A stretch of DNA of 64,000 nucleotides, from assembly GCF_001269905.1 (NCBI RefSeq), contig NZ_LHVK01000004.1, positions 124,001 to 188,000 of the forward strand. Direction: 5' to 3'. Within the stretch, counting starts at the first letter, position 1; every line of letters begins with the position of its first letter. The stretch comes from Pseudomonas corrugata. GTDB lineage: Bacteria; Pseudomonadota; Gammaproteobacteria; Pseudomonadales; Pseudomonadaceae. The notes beneath the pieces are model-generated. The model saw only the letters and a program-made list of their open reading frames with translations, was not told the origin of the DNA and did no database searches. The position numbers and the translations under genes were made by a program. Positions 44,212 to 54,719 of the stretch are shown in pieces.

Positions 44212-45917
44212 AGTGCTTTCCATTCCAGCGGCAACCACTGCCAGTGACCGTCCGGCTCGCTGCCTGCCGGCAGGGTCAACGCGTATTTGCCATAACCACC
44301 GAGGGTCCGCAGCTTTGGAATGAGGTAGGTCTGCGCGGCGTTGTAGAACACCGGCTCCATGTCCTGGGGCAAGCTGTCCAGGGTTTCACGCTGCATCAGC
44401 TGCGCCATGGAGTCCGGGCCGAAGTAGAACGGCATCAGCAGGTCCTTGGGCACCACGTCGGCCATCGGCGGGAAGTGCTTGTCCAGGGTGCCGATGGCCT
44501 TGTCCACCAGTTTATCGTCGAGGGAGAACAGCAGGGTCGATCCGTGGCGCGCCAGGCTGACCCGCATGAACGCCTTGCCAGTGATGGCATCGGGTTGCAG
44601 GGAGTCCTTGGCCAGGTACGGGCCGAAGTTGGAGCTCACCTGGCGCTGCCAGTGATGCATCGAGCCTTCCTGCTTCTCGACGACCGGGAACGCATGCTCG
44701 GCCACGTTGCTTTCATAGGCGCCCACCATCGACCCGAACAGGTGGCCCAGCTCGGCGTCGATCTTGCCGTCTTCTTCGTTCAGACTGGCCACCAGCAGCG
44801 GCGTGTACAACCGCGAATCGGCGTACCAGCACAGCCCCGCCGCGCCGGCCATATGGTCGACCATGGCCTGGGCGGCTTTCTCCTCGGCACCGAGTTTTAC
44901 CAGCAGCGGCTTCTGTTGCTCAGCCGCCAATGGCAAGGCCACGCAGGCACTGGCGCCCATGGGCATGGCTTGCCAGATCGGCTTGAAGTCGAAATCCGGC
45001 TGGTTCTCCAGTTCGTCCATGGCCAGGAAGCTGTGCCAACCTTTGTCGTCCATGTCGAAACGCAACCCGGCGAAGTTCGGGATGAAGCGCTGGTAGCCCA
45101 TGGCGAGCACGCTGGCGTTGACCGAAATGCGTTGCTTGACCTCAGGCGCCTTGGGCGGCAAGCCGAAGGCTTCGGTGAAGAGTTTGTCGCCATTGAGCAG
45201 TGCCGCCAGTGCGGTGGTGGAAACGGCGCCATGTTCGTCGAACGCGCCGTTGGCCGGGTCATAGAGCTTGCTCGGGTCGGACAGCACCACCAGTTTGTCG
45301 CCGTGGGAGGCGAACACCAGGGATTTGCTGGCGTTGTAGCTGAGCTGGTAGAGCGCTACTTCATCGCCGCCGACCTTCAGGTCGCTGAGCTTGCTCAACT
45401 GCGTATCGTCCAGGGCGACTTTTGCCAGCGGCTCCAGCAGCTTGGCCAGCCCGCCGCGATCCATCACCAACAGGAAATCCTTGAGCCGGCCATCAGCACC
45501 GCGCCACAGCGCCACATCGGCCGGCTGGTCGAACAGTTCTTCGATCAGGCTGTCCTGCAGCTTCAGGTCATGCTCGTAGATGATCCGGCGCAGGCTGCCA
45601 ATCAGCCCCAGGCGGTCGGCATGGGCTTGGTAATAGAAAACGAAATCCTCGGTGAGCGTGGCCTTGAGGAACGGCACCGCCAACAGGTCCTTGGGCAGCT
45701 GGCTCAGGGAATGGGCTTCGAGTAGCCCGTCGGGACGACTCAGACCGAGCTTTTCCAGCGCCAGCGCCGTGGGCGGTGCCTTGGGCTTGTGCATGAACCA
45801 GCCCAACCCGGCGGCGACACCGGCCACCAGGCACAGCCCGATCAGCAACGCCGGCCAGCGGCGCGCAGGTTTAGCGACAGGTGTCGGCACGGTCGGGGAA
45901 GCAGTGTTGTCGCTCAT
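44208..45917 (-). CDS. yfaA: DUF2138 membrane-anchored protein (YfaA-like)
   Basis: 569 residues with a single N-terminal membrane anchor ([21 protein letters not shown]) and a large periplasmic part (DUF2138). Conserved member of the yfa operon with no known activity. I chose ATG 45917; GTG 45923 is in frame. Neither has a clear Shine-Dalgarno sequence. Confidence 0.82.
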   Translation of the reverse strand: MSDNTASPTVPTPVAKPARRWPALLIGLCLVAGVAAGLGWFMHKPKAPPTALALEKLGLSRPDGLLEAHSLSQLPKDLLAVPFLKATLTEDFVFYYQAHADRLGLIGSLRRIIYEHDLKLQDSLIEELFDQPADVALWRGADGRLKDFLLVMDRGGLAKLLEPLAKVALDDTQLSKLSDLKVGGDEVALYQLSYNASKSLVFASHGDKLVVLSDPSKLYDPANGAFDEHGAVSTTALAALLNGDKLFTEAFGLPPKAPEVKQRISVNASVLAMGYQRFIPNFAGLRFDMDDKGWHSFLAMDELENQPDFDFKPIWQAMPMGASACVALPLAAEQQKPLLVKLGAEEKAAQAMVDHMAGAAGLCWYADSRLYTPLLVASLNEEDGKIDAELGHLFGSMVGAYESNVAEHAFPVVEKQEGSMHHWQRQVSSNFGPYLAKDSLQPDAITGKAFMRVSLARHGSTLLFSLDDKLVDKAIGTLDKHFPPMADVVPKDLLMPFYFGPDSMAQLMQRETLDSLPQDMEPVFYNAAQTYLIPKLRTLGGYGKYALTLPAGSEPDGHWQWLPLEWKAL

Positions 45918-45950
45918 ATTCACAAGGGCCTGTTCATCCGTGGAGCGGAA

Positions 45951-46739
45951 TTAGTAGTTGAAAGTCTTGACCAGCAAAAGATCGCCGATGGCGCGCAGGG
46001 GCACGACAAAGGTCTCGCGTTTCTCATTGACGGTATTTTCGTTGAGCACCAGATTGATCTGCGAGGTGATCACCTCGTTCTGGTTGCTGGTTTCGTCGAA
46101 GTTATAGCCGCCGTCGCCGTAGTTGCCCCAATAGTTCACGTAGACCAGGTAGGTGCCGTGCATCGGCGCCGTCATGGTGAACATTTCAGGACCGGGGCCA
46201 TCGACGCCATCCGGGTCGAGGCCCCCGCCGTTGCTCAGCGCCGGCTGGCCGAAGAAGGCGTGCTGGCCGTCGGGGGTGATGATGTGCAGGTCCAGCTCGG
46301 CCTTGGGGTCGTCCCAGCCCAGCACCACGCGAATCTGCGCCGGGGTCCGCAGGTTGTTGGCCTCGTAGAACTGCACACGCTTGAGGGACTTGCCCTCGGA
46401 GCTGCGGATCTCGACGCTGTTGGAGCCGGCACCGAACGCATACGGCCGGGCGAAACGGCCTTCGTCGTCGGTGTAGAGATTCAGTGGATTGCCATTGACC
46501 GCCAGGCTGTGGGGCGGACGGGCGGTGCCCATGGCCTTGAGCCGGCCCTCGATCATCGTGCGATTGCGTTGCACACCTCGGTCGATGGGCGGCGTGGGGT
46601 AGGCCACTTGTGGGTTTTCAGTGCGATCGAGCAAGCCGCTGTAACGCCAGCCGCCCACCGGCTCCGACATCTCGGCCGCAGGCTCCGCCCACACCAGCGG
46701 TGCGACCGTCAGCGCGATCAGCAATGAAAGAAAACGCAT
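45951..46739 (-). CDS. DUF2135 periplasmic protein, proximal copy (YfaP-like)
   Basis: 262 residues from ATG 46739, preceded by a strong AGGAGG site; the frame extends to 46766 but that start has no site. Signal peptide MRFLSLLIALTVAPLVWA. Shares with the distal copy the segments ELDLHIITPDGQHAFFG, YLVYVNYWGN and the FVVPLRAIGDLLLVKTF ending. It is the first gene of the operon, 33 nt before yfaA. E. coli carries only one yfaP, at the distal end, so this is an extra copy. Confidence 0.87.
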   Translation of the reverse strand: MRFLSLLIALTVAPLVWAEPAAEMSEPVGGWRYSGLLDRTENPQVAYPTPPIDRGVQRNRTMIEGRLKAMGTARPPHSLAVNGNPLNLYTDDEGRFARPYAFGAGSNSVEIRSSEGKSLKRVQFYEANNLRTPAQIRVVLGWDDPKAELDLHIITPDGQHAFFGQPALSNGGGLDPDGVDGPGPEMFTMTAPMHGTYLVYVNYWGNYGDGGYNFDETSNQNEVITSQINLVLNENTVNEKRETFVVPLRAIGDLLLVKTFNY

Positions 46740-46925
46740 GTATGCCTCCTGCCATGCACAACGCAACCCGGCGCCCTTCCTCGGCGCATTGATTATCTTT
46801 CTTCAGGTTTCGTCAGGGGCCCGCCATACGGGGGCTGTAGATGGCGCGAAGGTTAGCGATTCGGCGCGTTATCCACAATCGGGGAACGCGTGATTCTGTG
46901 TGGGAAATCACGTCTTGAGGAGAGC
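46740..46925. promoter_or_regulatory. Divergent promoter region yfa operon / Fic gene
   Basis: Together with the half-site array that follows, about 270 bp separate the two start codons. The part before 46926 shows no repeats or genes. It should hold the promoter of the yfa operon, which I could not locate precisely. Confidence 0.4.
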
Positions 46926-46989
46926 GTGAGCCGATTAGTGAATTTATTCGGCTCACAAAATGAGCCGAATAGCATTATTATTCGGCTCA
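46926..46989. promoter_or_regulatory. Array of four GAGCCGAAT half-sites forming two inverted repeats upstream of the Fic gene
   Basis: First pair: GTGAGCCGAT (46926-46935) and ATTCGGCTCAC (46946-46956). Second pair: TGAGCCGAATA (46961-46971) and TATTCGGCTCA (46979-46989), a perfect inverted repeat. The block ends about 20 bp before the Fic start codon and looks like a double operator, probably for the Fic protein's own winged-helix domain. Confidence 0.8.
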
Positions 46990-47009
46990 TCCCAGGAATG
47001 GAGAGACTC

Positions 47010-48146
47010 ATGGAACCCTATTGGATCTGGCAACAGCCCGACTGGCCCAACTTTCACTGGCAGTCTGAAGCGTTAACGCCTCTGCTACGGGAATGCGTAC
47101 AAACCCAAGGTCAATTGCTCGGAATGACCGGCGCTGTCACTAAGGCGCTCAACGCCCAGAACGAACTTAACGCGTTGTTGCAGAACATCGTGACCTCTTC
47201 GGCCATTGAAGGGGAGCAATTGAATGTGGGCTCGGTGCGGTCGTCCCTGGCCCGACGCCTGGGCCTGGAGCGGGCCGGCGATAACCCCGTCAGCCCACGC
47301 AGCGAGGGTCTGGCAAACCTTCTGCTGGATGCGACCCGGCATTTCAGCCAGCCCCTGACGGTCGAGCGGCTACTTGAATGGCATGAGTGGCTGTTCCCTG
47401 AGCAGGTTGAGGAACTTTTCCACCAGCACATCCGCGTAGGTTCGCTGCGGGGGGACGAGCCGATGCAAGTGGTCTCGGGCAGGTTGGACCGCCCTACTGT
47501 TCATTTCGAGGCACCGCCTCGCCAAGGTCTCGAACGGCAATTGCAAACGTTCCTCGACTGGTTTGAGGCCAGCCGCCATCAACCCGGACTCGATCCTTTG
47601 TTGCGGGCCGGTATCGCCCACTTCTGGTTTGTCACTCTGCATCCGTTCGACGACGGCAACGGCCGCCTGACCCGCACTCTCACCGATCTCGCACTGGCTC
47701 AGGGCGAAGCCCAGGCAATCCGTTTCTACGCCATGTCCGTGAGCATTCTGGAAGACCGCGCAGGCTATTACCGAGCCCTCGAAAGCACTCAGAAAGCTAC
47801 GTTGGATATCACCGATTGGCTTAGCTGGTTTCTGCAGACCCTGTCACGCAGCTTGCACAAAGCCATGGTGCAGATCGAAAGCGTGCTAGGTAAGGCACGG
47901 TTCTGGCAAGTCCATCGCGCCTCAGGACTCACGCCAGAACAGATCAAAGTGCTGAACCGGTTGTTTGATAGCAGCGGGGAAGGTTGTGAGCACAAGATCA
48001 GAGCAGCTCAATATCAGACGCAGGCCAACGTTTCCAAAGCAACGGCCACACGGCATCTGGCAGATCTGGTGAAAAAAGGCTGCCTGGAGCGACTACCGGG
48101 TGGTGGGCGCAGTACGCGATACCGGCTAAATACCTGCCCCAAATAG
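47010..48146 (+). CDS. Fic family protein with N-terminal inhibitory motif and C-terminal winged helix
   Basis: 378 residues. Residues 1-100 are a DUF4172-like N-terminal domain with the class II inhibitory motif SSAIEG (Ser63 to Gly68). The Fic core has HPFDDGNGRLTR (His211 to Arg219), so AMP (or other NMP) transfer is expected to be active when released. A C-terminal winged-helix domain (VSKATATRHLADLVKKGCLERL) suggests DNA binding. ATG 47010 has GGAG 6 nt upstream; ATG 46998 is the alternative. It stands beside the Septu genes in a small defence-like cluster. Confidence 0.88.
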   Translation: MEPYWIWQQPDWPNFHWQSEALTPLLRECVQTQGQLLGMTGAVTKALNAQNELNALLQNIVTSSAIEGEQLNVGSVRSSLARRLGLERAGDNPVSPRSEGLANLLLDATRHFSQPLTVERLLEWHEWLFPEQVEELFHQHIRVGSLRGDEPMQVVSGRLDRPTVHFEAPPRQGLERQLQTFLDWFEASRHQPGLDPLLRAGIAHFWFVTLHPFDDGNGRLTRTLTDLALAQGEAQAIRFYAMSVSILEDRAGYYRALESTQKATLDITDWLSWFLQTLSRSLHKAMVQIESVLGKARFWQVHRASGLTPEQIKVLNRLFDSSGEGCEHKIRAAQYQTQANVSKATATRHLADLVKKGCLERLPGGGRSTRYRLNTCPK

Positions 48147-48263
48147 CCAAGAAACCGCGCTCGATATTTCAAGTACGGATTTCGGCTGGAGCTCAATACA
48201 ATCTCATGATCAACTACCGGCCAGAAAACCGTCGGCAAGGGCGGTGAAGCCAGAGGTAAGCCT

Positions 48264-49571
48264 GTGAAGCTGCGCAAACTGAAACTCAAGGATTTCCGTC
48301 GATTTGAAAGTCTCGACATTGATTTTCATCCAGACCTCACGGTTATTGCCGCACGTAACGGTCAAGGCAAAACCTCCATTCTGGAAGCCATCGCCACGGC
48401 GCTTGGGCCGTTCGTAGGAGCCTTTGACCTTGGCAGTTCCAAACATATCGAGCGCAGCGATGCCCGATACGTCCGGCTCGGGGACGGCTTCGAAAATGAA
48501 CAACGCTTCCCAGTCATTATTGATGCATCCCTTGATAGCCCTGCCATTGAGTGGCAACGGGCATTACACGGCCCTAAAAGTCGAACCTCGGTAAAAGACG
48601 CCGCGCCATTGGCAAAATGGGGCAAAGAACTCCAGGAGTCGTTGCGAACGAGAGCCGAGACCGCCCTGCCGCTGGTCAGTTACTACCCAGCCGGAAGACT
48701 TTGGATGAACCATAAAAACAGCTCGCGCAAAGCAGTCATCAGCGCAAGCCGTACCATGGGATATGAGGACTGCCTGTCCTCTGCTTCCAATTTTGTGCAA
48801 ATGCAACAATGGATGAGTAAAGCAACACTTGCCGTCGTTCAACAGCAAGATCTACCGGGTTATGAGAGGTCAGATCTAAAACCTAGAATCGTGGGTATCC
48901 AGAGCGCCGTTAATCTAGTCCTGCAAGACGAAGGCTGGAGTAATTTTCATTACAGTCTCAGCTTTGAAGAACTGGCGATGTCTCACCCAGATCATGGGCT
49001 TTTGCCAATTAGCCTCTTGAGTGATGGCGTTCGGGCCATGATTTCACTGGCCGCTGACATGGCATTTCGCTGCGCTCGATTAAATGGCCAATTCCAGGAT
49101 CAGGCGTCGCTCATGACTGAAGGCATCGTACTGATAGATGAGATCGACCTACATTTGCACCCAGCTTGGCAGCAACGTGTTCTGGCTGCTCTGCGTTTAG
49201 CATTTCCGAAGATTCAATTCATTGTCAGTACTCACAGCCCCCAAGTGCTGACTACCGTAAATCGTGAGCAGATCCGTATCATCCATAAAGACGAACAAGC
49301 AGGCTGGATATCCGAACAACCTGCGACCAGCCCGCTTGCTCAGGAGTCCGGCGACGCACTGGCGAGCGTCATGGATGTGAATACGCGCCCTCCCATGGCG
49401 ATTCTCCAAACCGCCCGAGCCTATGAACAATTGTTCAGGGAAGGCGCCAGCGAAGGTTCAGAGGCCAAAAAGCTCAAAAAAGAACTGGACGCTGCTGGCT
49501 ATGAAATCTCAGATGCTGACACAGCCCTCTGGGCCTTTCTGGCAGAGCAAGTCAGGAAAAAGACCAAATGA
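48264..49571 (+). CDS. ptuA: Septu defence ATPase PtuA-like
   Basis: 435 residues of the RecF/SMC-like overcoming-lysogenization-type ATPase group. Walker A is at residues 31-38 (RNGQGKTS), an ABC-like signature in SLLSDGVRAMISL, Walker B in GIVLIDEIDLHLHP, and the switch histidine in STHSPQVLT. GTG start 48264 follows GAGG. The following HNH gene overlaps by 4 nt. ATPase plus HNH nuclease is the Septu type I anti-phage arrangement. A retron-associated pair of the same type would need a reverse transcriptase, which is absent. Confidence 0.82.
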   Translation: MKLRKLKLKDFRRFESLDIDFHPDLTVIAARNGQGKTSILEAIATALGPFVGAFDLGSSKHIERSDARYVRLGDGFENEQRFPVIIDASLDSPAIEWQRALHGPKSRTSVKDAAPLAKWGKELQESLRTRAETALPLVSYYPAGRLWMNHKNSSRKAVISASRTMGYEDCLSSASNFVQMQQWMSKATLAVVQQQDLPGYERSDLKPRIVGIQSAVNLVLQDEGWSNFHYSLSFEELAMSHPDHGLLPISLLSDGVRAMISLAADMAFRCARLNGQFQDQASLMTEGIVLIDEIDLHLHPAWQQRVLAALRLAFPKIQFIVSTHSPQVLTTVNREQIRIIHKDEQAGWISEQPATSPLAQESGDALASVMDVNTRPPMAILQTARAYEQLFREGASEGSEAKKLKKELDAAGYEISDADTALWAFLAEQVRKKTK

Positions 49572-50158
49572 TTGAACTGGTACACAACCCAGTAACCCCC
49601 AAAGCACTTCATGACTTTCTCATCACCCATCCACAAGCCGGGCCAGCCGATTTCAATAATCGAGCGTTCGGTCCGGTGAAGAGTCAAGTCAAAGCAAGCC
49701 TCCATGCAGATCAAGGAGGCCTCTGCGCCTATTGCGAAGTCCCTTTGGCGCCTACAGAAGGCCAAATTGATCACATCAAGCCTAAGGCGGGCCCGAATGC
49801 TCACCCGCATTTGACCTTCGCCTATACCAACTATGCACACGGCTGCATTCGACGCGACGGGTGCGGTCAGAAAAAGAAAGATGGGGTGCTACCCATTGAG
49901 CCGTCTGTCGGCTGCAATGAGATGTTTTCATTAACATCTGATGGAGCATTGGAGCCGATGCCTTTACTCACGAAGAACGAAAAACATCGAGTACGTCAGA
50001 CCAGAGACATGTTGGGGCTACAGAGCCCCACGCTCGTGAATGAGCGCGAGAAATGGATCAAGGTTCTTGTAGCCGTGATGAAGGAGGATGCGTCTGCCGC
50101 TGATGAGTTCATGAGAACAATTCCGTTCCGCCATATTTTGCTTCGCCTGTTCCGTTGA
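49568..50158 (+). CDS. ptuB: Septu HNH endonuclease PtuB-like
   Basis: 196 residues, coupled to ptuA by ATGA. HNH features: CAYCEVPL (Cys53, Cys56), QIDHIKPK (Asp68, His69), then YTNYAHGC...GCGQKKKDG with Asn88 and the second cysteine pair. This is the pattern of retron/Septu-type HNH nucleases (the TIGR02646-like group). It would cut nucleic acid when the ATPase senses infection. Confidence 0.82.
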   Translation: MIELVHNPVTPKALHDFLITHPQAGPADFNNRAFGPVKSQVKASLHADQGGLCAYCEVPLAPTEGQIDHIKPKAGPNAHPHLTFAYTNYAHGCIRRDGCGQKKKDGVLPIEPSVGCNEMFSLTSDGALEPMPLLTKNEKHRVRQTRDMLGLQSPTLVNEREKWIKVLVAVMKEDASAADEFMRTIPFRHILLRLFR

Positions 50159-50277
50159 CCTCAGGTTAATCGCCCCCGGTTTCACTTGCTCCACTCCCTT
50201 TACCGGGCTTCAATTTGCCCCAAAACCCCATGTCTGCTAGTGTCGCGCCGGTTTAACAGTCAACCGGAATAGCCGCC

Positions 50278-50520
50278 ATGGCCCGCAAAAAAGCTGCATT
50301 GGACTTCGAACAATCCCTGGCCGACCTGCAAACGCTGGTCGAACGGCTGGAGAACGGCGAATTGTCGCTGGAAGACTCGCTGACTGCCTTCGAACAAGGT
50401 ATCGGCCTGACTCGCGACTGCCAGGCGGCGCTGGCCCAGGCCGAGCAGAAGGTGCAGTTGCTGCTCGAGCGCGATGGCGAACTGACCGAAGAGCCTTTCG
50501 ACGCGGAACAGCCTGAATGA
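50278..50520 (+). CDS. xseB: Exodeoxyribonuclease VII small subunit
   Basis: 80 residues, the standard Xse[36 protein letters not shown]. It binds XseA to form the single-strand-specific exonuclease VII. It overlaps ispA by ATGA, the usual Pseudomonas xseB-ispA-dxs order. It marks the return to core genome after the defence genes. Confidence 0.97.
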   Translation: MARKKAALDFEQSLADLQTLVERLENGELSLEDSLTAFEQGIGLTRDCQAALAQAEQKVQLLLERDGELTEEPFDAEQPE

Positions 50521-51404
50521 TCGGCGCCTATCAGGCCAGCAGCCAGGCTCGGGTCAATGCTGCGTTGAGCACTTTGTTTACCGCACCGAGCCCCGAGCTG
50601 GCGCGCCTGTACGACGCCATGCGCTACAGCGTCATGAACGGCGGCAAGCGTGTACGGCCGCTGCTGGCCTATGCCGCGTGCGAAGCCTTGGGCGGCGTGG
50701 CCGAACAGGCCAACGGCGCGGCGTGCGCGGTGGAGTTGATCCACGCTTATTCCCTGGTGCACGACGACCTGCCGGCCATGGACGACGACGACCTGCGTCG
50801 CGGCCAGCCAACCACCCACAAGCAATTCGACGAAGCCTGCGCGATTCTGGCCGGTGACGGGCTGCAGAGCCTGGCCTTCAGCGCCCTGCTCGACCCGGCC
50901 CTTAGCGATTGCCCGGCGCAGATCCGCCTGGACATGGTCAGCGCCCTGGCGCTGGCGGCGGGGCCTGCCGGGATGGTTGGCGGCCAGGCCATCGACCTGG
51001 GTTCGGTCGGCCTGAAGCTGGATCAGGGGGCGCTGGAATACATGCACCGGCACAAGACCGGCGCCTTGATCGAAGCCAGCGTCAAGCTCGGCGCCCTCGC
51101 CAGCGGCCGGGCCACGCCAGAACAGTTGCAAGCCCTGCAGATCTACGCCCGGGCCATCGGCCTGGCGTTTCAGGTGCAGGACGATATCCTCGACGTCGAA
51201 AGCGATACCCAGACCCTGGGCAAGCGCCAGGGTGCCGACATCGCCCGCGACAAGCCGACCTACCCGGCCCTGCTGGGGCTCGACGCCGCCAAGGCCTACG
51301 CCCTGGAGTTGCGCGACCAGGCCCTGGAAGCGTTGCGACCGTTTGACGCGGCGGCGGAGCCGTTGCGCGAGCTGGCGCGCTATATCGTCGAACGACGCAG
51401 CTGA
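50517..51404 (+). CDS. ispA: Farnesyl diphosphate synthase
   Basis: 295 residues. First aspartate-rich motif in [16 protein letters not shown], second in [11 protein letters not shown], as in short-chain E-polyprenyl synthases of the IspA type. Joins two isopentenyl diphosphates to dimethylallyl diphosphate to give farnesyl diphosphate. It is followed by dxs, the first enzyme of the same isoprenoid route. Confidence 0.97.
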   Translation: MIGAYQASSQARVNAALSTLFTAPSPELARLYDAMRYSVMNGGKRVRPLLAYAACEALGGVAEQANGAACAVELIHAYSLVHDDLPAMDDDDLRRGQPTTHKQFDEACAILAGDGLQSLAFSALLDPALSDCPAQIRLDMVSALALAAGPAGMVGGQAIDLGSVGLKLDQGALEYMHRHKTGALIEASVKLGALASGRATPEQLQALQIYARAIGLAFQVQDDILDVESDTQTLGKRQGADIARDKPTYPALLGLDAAKAYALELRDQALEALRPFDAAAEPLRELARYIVERRS

Positions 51405-51517
51405 TACGGGGTCAACCCTTCAGACTGCGTATCGGCCAAGTTCCGGCCAACGCGTGGGCAGCTTGCGATGCATAAGGTAAACTGCCGCCTCTTTCTATAC
51501 CTATAACGATTCGCCTG

Positions 51518-53416
51518 ATGCCCACGACGTTTCAAGAGATTCCCCGCAAACGCCCGATCACGCCCCTGCTGGACCGCGCCAACACGCCGGACGGCTTGCG
51601 TCGGCTGGGTGAAGCCGAGCTGGAAACCCTGGCCGATGAGTTGCGCCTGGAACTGCTTTATACGGTCGGCCAGACCGGTGGGCACTTCGGTGCCGGGCTG
51701 GGCGTCATCGAGCTGACCATCGCGCTGCATTACGTATTCGACACCCCGGATGACCGGCTGGTGTGGGACGTCGGCCACCAGGCCTACCCGCACAAGATCC
51801 TCACCGGCCGCCGCGAGCGCATGGGCACCCTGCGCCAGAAGGACGGCATCGCAGCATTCCCGCGACGCTCCGAGAGCGAGTACGACACCTTTGGCGTCGG
51901 CCACTCCAGCACCTCCATCAGTGCTGCCCTGGGCATGGCCATTGCGGCCCGCTTGCAGAACAGCGACCGCAAGGCGATTGCCGTGATCGGCGACGGCGCG
52001 CTGACGGCGGGCATGGCTTTCGAGGCCCTGAACCACGCCCCGGAAGTCAACGCCAACATGCTGGTGATTCTCAACGACAACGACATGTCGATCTCGCGCA
52101 ATGTCGGCGGCTTGTCCAACTACCTGGCGAAGATTCTTTCCAGCCGCACCTACGCCAGCATGCGCGAAGGCAGCAAAAAGGTCCTGTCGCGCCTGCCCGG
52201 GGCCTGGGAAATCGCCCGCCGCACCGAGGAATACGCCAAGGGCATGCTGGTACCTGGCACGCTGTTCGAAGAACTGGGCTGGAATTACATCGGCCCGATC
52301 GACGGTCATGACCTGCCGACGCTGATCGCCACGCTGCGCAACATGCGCGACCTCAAGGGCCCACAGTTCCTGCACGTGGTGACCAAGAAAGGCAAGGGCT
52401 TCGCCCCAGCGGAAGTCGACCCCATCGGTTACCACGCCATCACCAAGCTCGAACCGCTGGATGCCCCGGCATCCGCTCCGAAAAAGGCTGGTGGCCCCAA
52501 GTATTCCGCTGTGTTCGGCCAATGGCTGTGCGACATGGCGGCCACGGACCCGCGCCTGGTGGGGATTACCCCGGCAATGAAGGAAGGCTCGGACCTGGTG
52601 GCCTTCAGCGAACGCTACCCGCAGCGCTATTTCGATGTAGCGATTGCCGAGCAGCACGCCGTGACTTTCGCCGCCGGCATGGCGTGCGAAGGGGCAAAAC
52701 CGGTGGTGGCGATCTACTCGACCTTCCTGCAGCGCGGTTACGACCAGTTGGTGCATGACGTCGCAGTGCAGAATCTTGATGTGCTGTTTGCTATCGACCG
52801 CGCCGGCCTGGTGGGCGAAGACGGCCCGACTCACGCCGGCAGCTTCGATCTTTCGTTCCTGCGTTGCATTCCCGGCATGTTGGTGATGACCCCGAGCGAC
52901 GAGAACGAGCTGCGCAAGATGCTCACCACCGGCCACTTGTTCAATGGCCCAGCGGCGGTGCGTTATCCCCGTGGCAGCGGACCGAACGCAGCCATCGAGG
53001 CCGCCCTCGAGCCAATTGAAATCGGCAAGGGCGTGATCCGTCGCCAGGGCAAGCAAACCGCCCTGCTGGTGTTCGGCGTGCAACTGGCCGAGGCCCTGAA
53101 AGTTGCCCAGACCCTGGATGCTACCGTGGTGGACATGCGCTTCGTCAAACCACTGGACGAGGCCCTGGTCCGCGAAATGGCCGACAGTCATGTGCTGCTG
53201 GTGACCATCGAAGAAAACGCCATCATGGGCGGTGCCGGTGCGGCGGTCAGTGAGTTCCTGGCCCGGGAAAACATCCTCAAGCCCGTGCTGCACCTGGGCC
53301 TGCCGGACCTCTACGTCGAGCACGCCAAGCCTGCGCAGATGCTGGCCGAGTGCGGGCTGGACGAGGCAGGGATCGAAGCATCCGTGCGTCAGCGGCTGCA
53401 GCTGCTGGGCCTTTAA
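51518..53416 (+). CDS. dxs: 1-deoxy-D-xylulose-5-phosphate synthase
   Basis: 632 residues, thiamine diphosphate-dependent. The TPP-binding motif is [17 protein letters not shown]...[13 protein letters not shown]; the transketolase-like domain has [15 protein letters not shown]. First committed enzyme of the MEP pathway. Preceded by a 113-bp gap after ispA, which may hold its own promoter. Confidence 0.97.
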   Translation: MPTTFQEIPRKRPITPLLDRANTPDGLRRLGEAELETLADELRLELLYTVGQTGGHFGAGLGVIELTIALHYVFDTPDDRLVWDVGHQAYPHKILTGRRERMGTLRQKDGIAAFPRRSESEYDTFGVGHSSTSISAALGMAIAARLQNSDRKAIAVIGDGALTAGMAFEALNHAPEVNANMLVILNDNDMSISRNVGGLSNYLAKILSSRTYASMREGSKKVLSRLPGAWEIARRTEEYAKGMLVPGTLFEELGWNYIGPIDGHDLPTLIATLRNMRDLKGPQFLHVVTKKGKGFAPAEVDPIGYHAITKLEPLDAPASAPKKAGGPKYSAVFGQWLCDMAATDPRLVGITPAMKEGSDLVAFSERYPQRYFDVAIAEQHAVTFAAGMACEGAKPVVAIYSTFLQRGYDQLVHDVAVQNLDVLFAIDRAGLVGEDGPTHAGSFDLSFLRCIPGMLVMTPSDENELRKMLTTGHLFNGPAAVRYPRGSGPNAAIEAALEPIEIGKGVIRRQGKQTALLVFGVQLAEALKVAQTLDATVVDMRFVKPLDEALVREMADSHVLLVTIEENAIMGGAGAAVSEFLARENILKPVLHLGLPDLYVEHAKPAQMLAECGLDEAGIEASVRQRLQLLGL

Positions 53417-53428
53417 CCCTCCGCCCCT

Positions 53429-53563
53429 GCGGGAGCGAGCTTGCTCGTGATGCGATGTTTCAGTCAAAGGCTGTTTGGACTGTTACACCGCCATCGCGAG
53501 CAGGCTCGCTCCCACAAGGAACACCATCATTCAATTGTGGGAGCGAGCCTGCTCGCGATAGGG
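53429..53563. repeat. Three REP copies between dxs and the ribA operon
   Basis: Copies at 53429-53455, 53488-53519 and 53536-53563; the second is inverted relative to the others. They lie between convergent genes and probably terminate both transcripts. Confidence 0.9.
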
Positions 53564-53576
53564 ACGCCGCGGTGTA

Positions 53577-53996
53577 TCAGCCGAGCTGACGCGGAAGGCG
53601 ATACAGGTAGAACAGTACCGCGGAGGACAAGGCCAGCAGCATCAGCGGCACGGCTTCCAGACCCACGAACACCGCCAGGGCACCGATCCAGGCCGGCAAC
53701 CCGGCAGCCAGGAAGGCAGCACGCCGACAGGCGGCCAACGTGATCCAGGCCTGAGGCTCTTCGGGGGTATCAAGAGCCTTCTGGGTGGCGATCAAGGCGT
53801 GCTTGTACGCGCCGAAGAATCGCAGGCTGACGAACATCGAGGCCACGCCGGCGATGAACAGTGGCATCGCCAGTACCGGCAGAATCGCTTCACCCTGACC
53901 GAAAACAAGATTGATCACCAACAGCGGCAGCAACGCCAATGCCAGGTATTTCCACCAACTGATGGATAGTCGCCGTCGGACCTGACTCCGCGTCAC
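53577..53996 (-). CDS. Small integral membrane protein downstream of ribA
   Basis: 139 residues with four hydrophobic segments ([73 protein letters not shown]). It overlaps ribA by 4 nt, so it is cotranscribed. I do not recognise the family; the association with ribA may reflect only chromosomal order. Confidence 0.75.
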   Translation of the reverse strand: MTRSQVRRRLSISWWKYLALALLPLLVINLVFGQGEAILPVLAMPLFIAGVASMFVSLRFFGAYKHALIATQKALDTPEEPQAWITLAACRRAAFLAAGLPAWIGALAVFVGLEAVPLMLLALSSAVLFYLYRLPRQLG

Positions 53997-54610
53997 GCCC
54001 GGTCGACCTCGCCCTGGTGCTCGTTGCCCATCATGTGGTCGAGCTTGCTGGCCTTGGTCGCTAGGTAGAGCTTGTTGTGAGGATTATGGCCGGTGTGCAG
54101 TGGCACACGCTCCGCCACCAAGATACCCATCTCGGTCAACGCCTTGACCTTGCGCGGGTTGTTGGTCATCAAGCGCAGGGCCTTGACGCCCAGATGTTCG
54201 AGCATGGGCAGGCAGATGCTGTAGTCACGCAGATCGGCGGCAAACCCGAGGCGCTCGTTGGCTTCCACGGTATCGGCACCGCCATCCTGCAATTCATAGG
54301 CACGGATCTTGTTCAACAGGCCAATGCCACGCCCTTCCTGGCGCAAATACAGCAACACGCCTCGACCTTCGCGGGCGATGGCCTGCAGCGCGGCTTCGAG
54401 TTGCGAACCGCAGTCGCAGCGCTGGCTGAACAGGGCATCGCCCGTCAGACACTCAGAGTGCAAGCGGCCCAATACCGGAGCACCGTCGGCAATATCACCC
54501 AGGCTCAGCACAACGTGCTCGCGGCCGGTAGCCTCATCCAGAAAACCATGCATGGTGAATTGCGCAAAGGGCGTTGGCAGCTTGGAAGCGGCAACAAAAA
54601 AGACAGGCAC
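53993..54610 (-). CDS. ribA: GTP cyclohydrolase II
   Basis: 205 residues from GTG 54610, which has AGGAG 8 nt upstream. Zinc-binding cysteines in [20 protein letters not shown], followed by [18 protein letters not shown], the complete active site of GTP cyclohydrolase II. It opens the GTP imidazole ring in the first step of riboflavin synthesis. Its presence explains why the RibA-like half of the 58154-59245 protein can be degenerate. Confidence 0.96.
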   Translation of the reverse strand: MPVFFVAASKLPTPFAQFTMHGFLDEATGREHVVLSLGDIADGAPVLGRLHSECLTGDALFSQRCDCGSQLEAALQAIAREGRGVLLYLRQEGRGIGLLNKIRAYELQDGGADTVEANERLGFAADLRDYSICLPMLEHLGVKALRLMTNNPRKVKALTEMGILVAERVPLHTGHNPHNKLYLATKASKLDHMMGNEHQGEVDRA

Positions 54611-54719
54611 CGGTGTGCTCCTGATCTAGTACTGGAGATTCTCAGAGAAGCGCATTGTAACAGCAGGTCCCGGCAGACGCTTAGGCTGAATTGTCGACTA
54701 TTACTATCGACAAGATTGA

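Noticed and set aside
48264..50158. Retron (ATPase plus HNH) instead of Septu
   Set aside because: No reverse transcriptase gene and no msr/msd-like inverted structure beside the pair.
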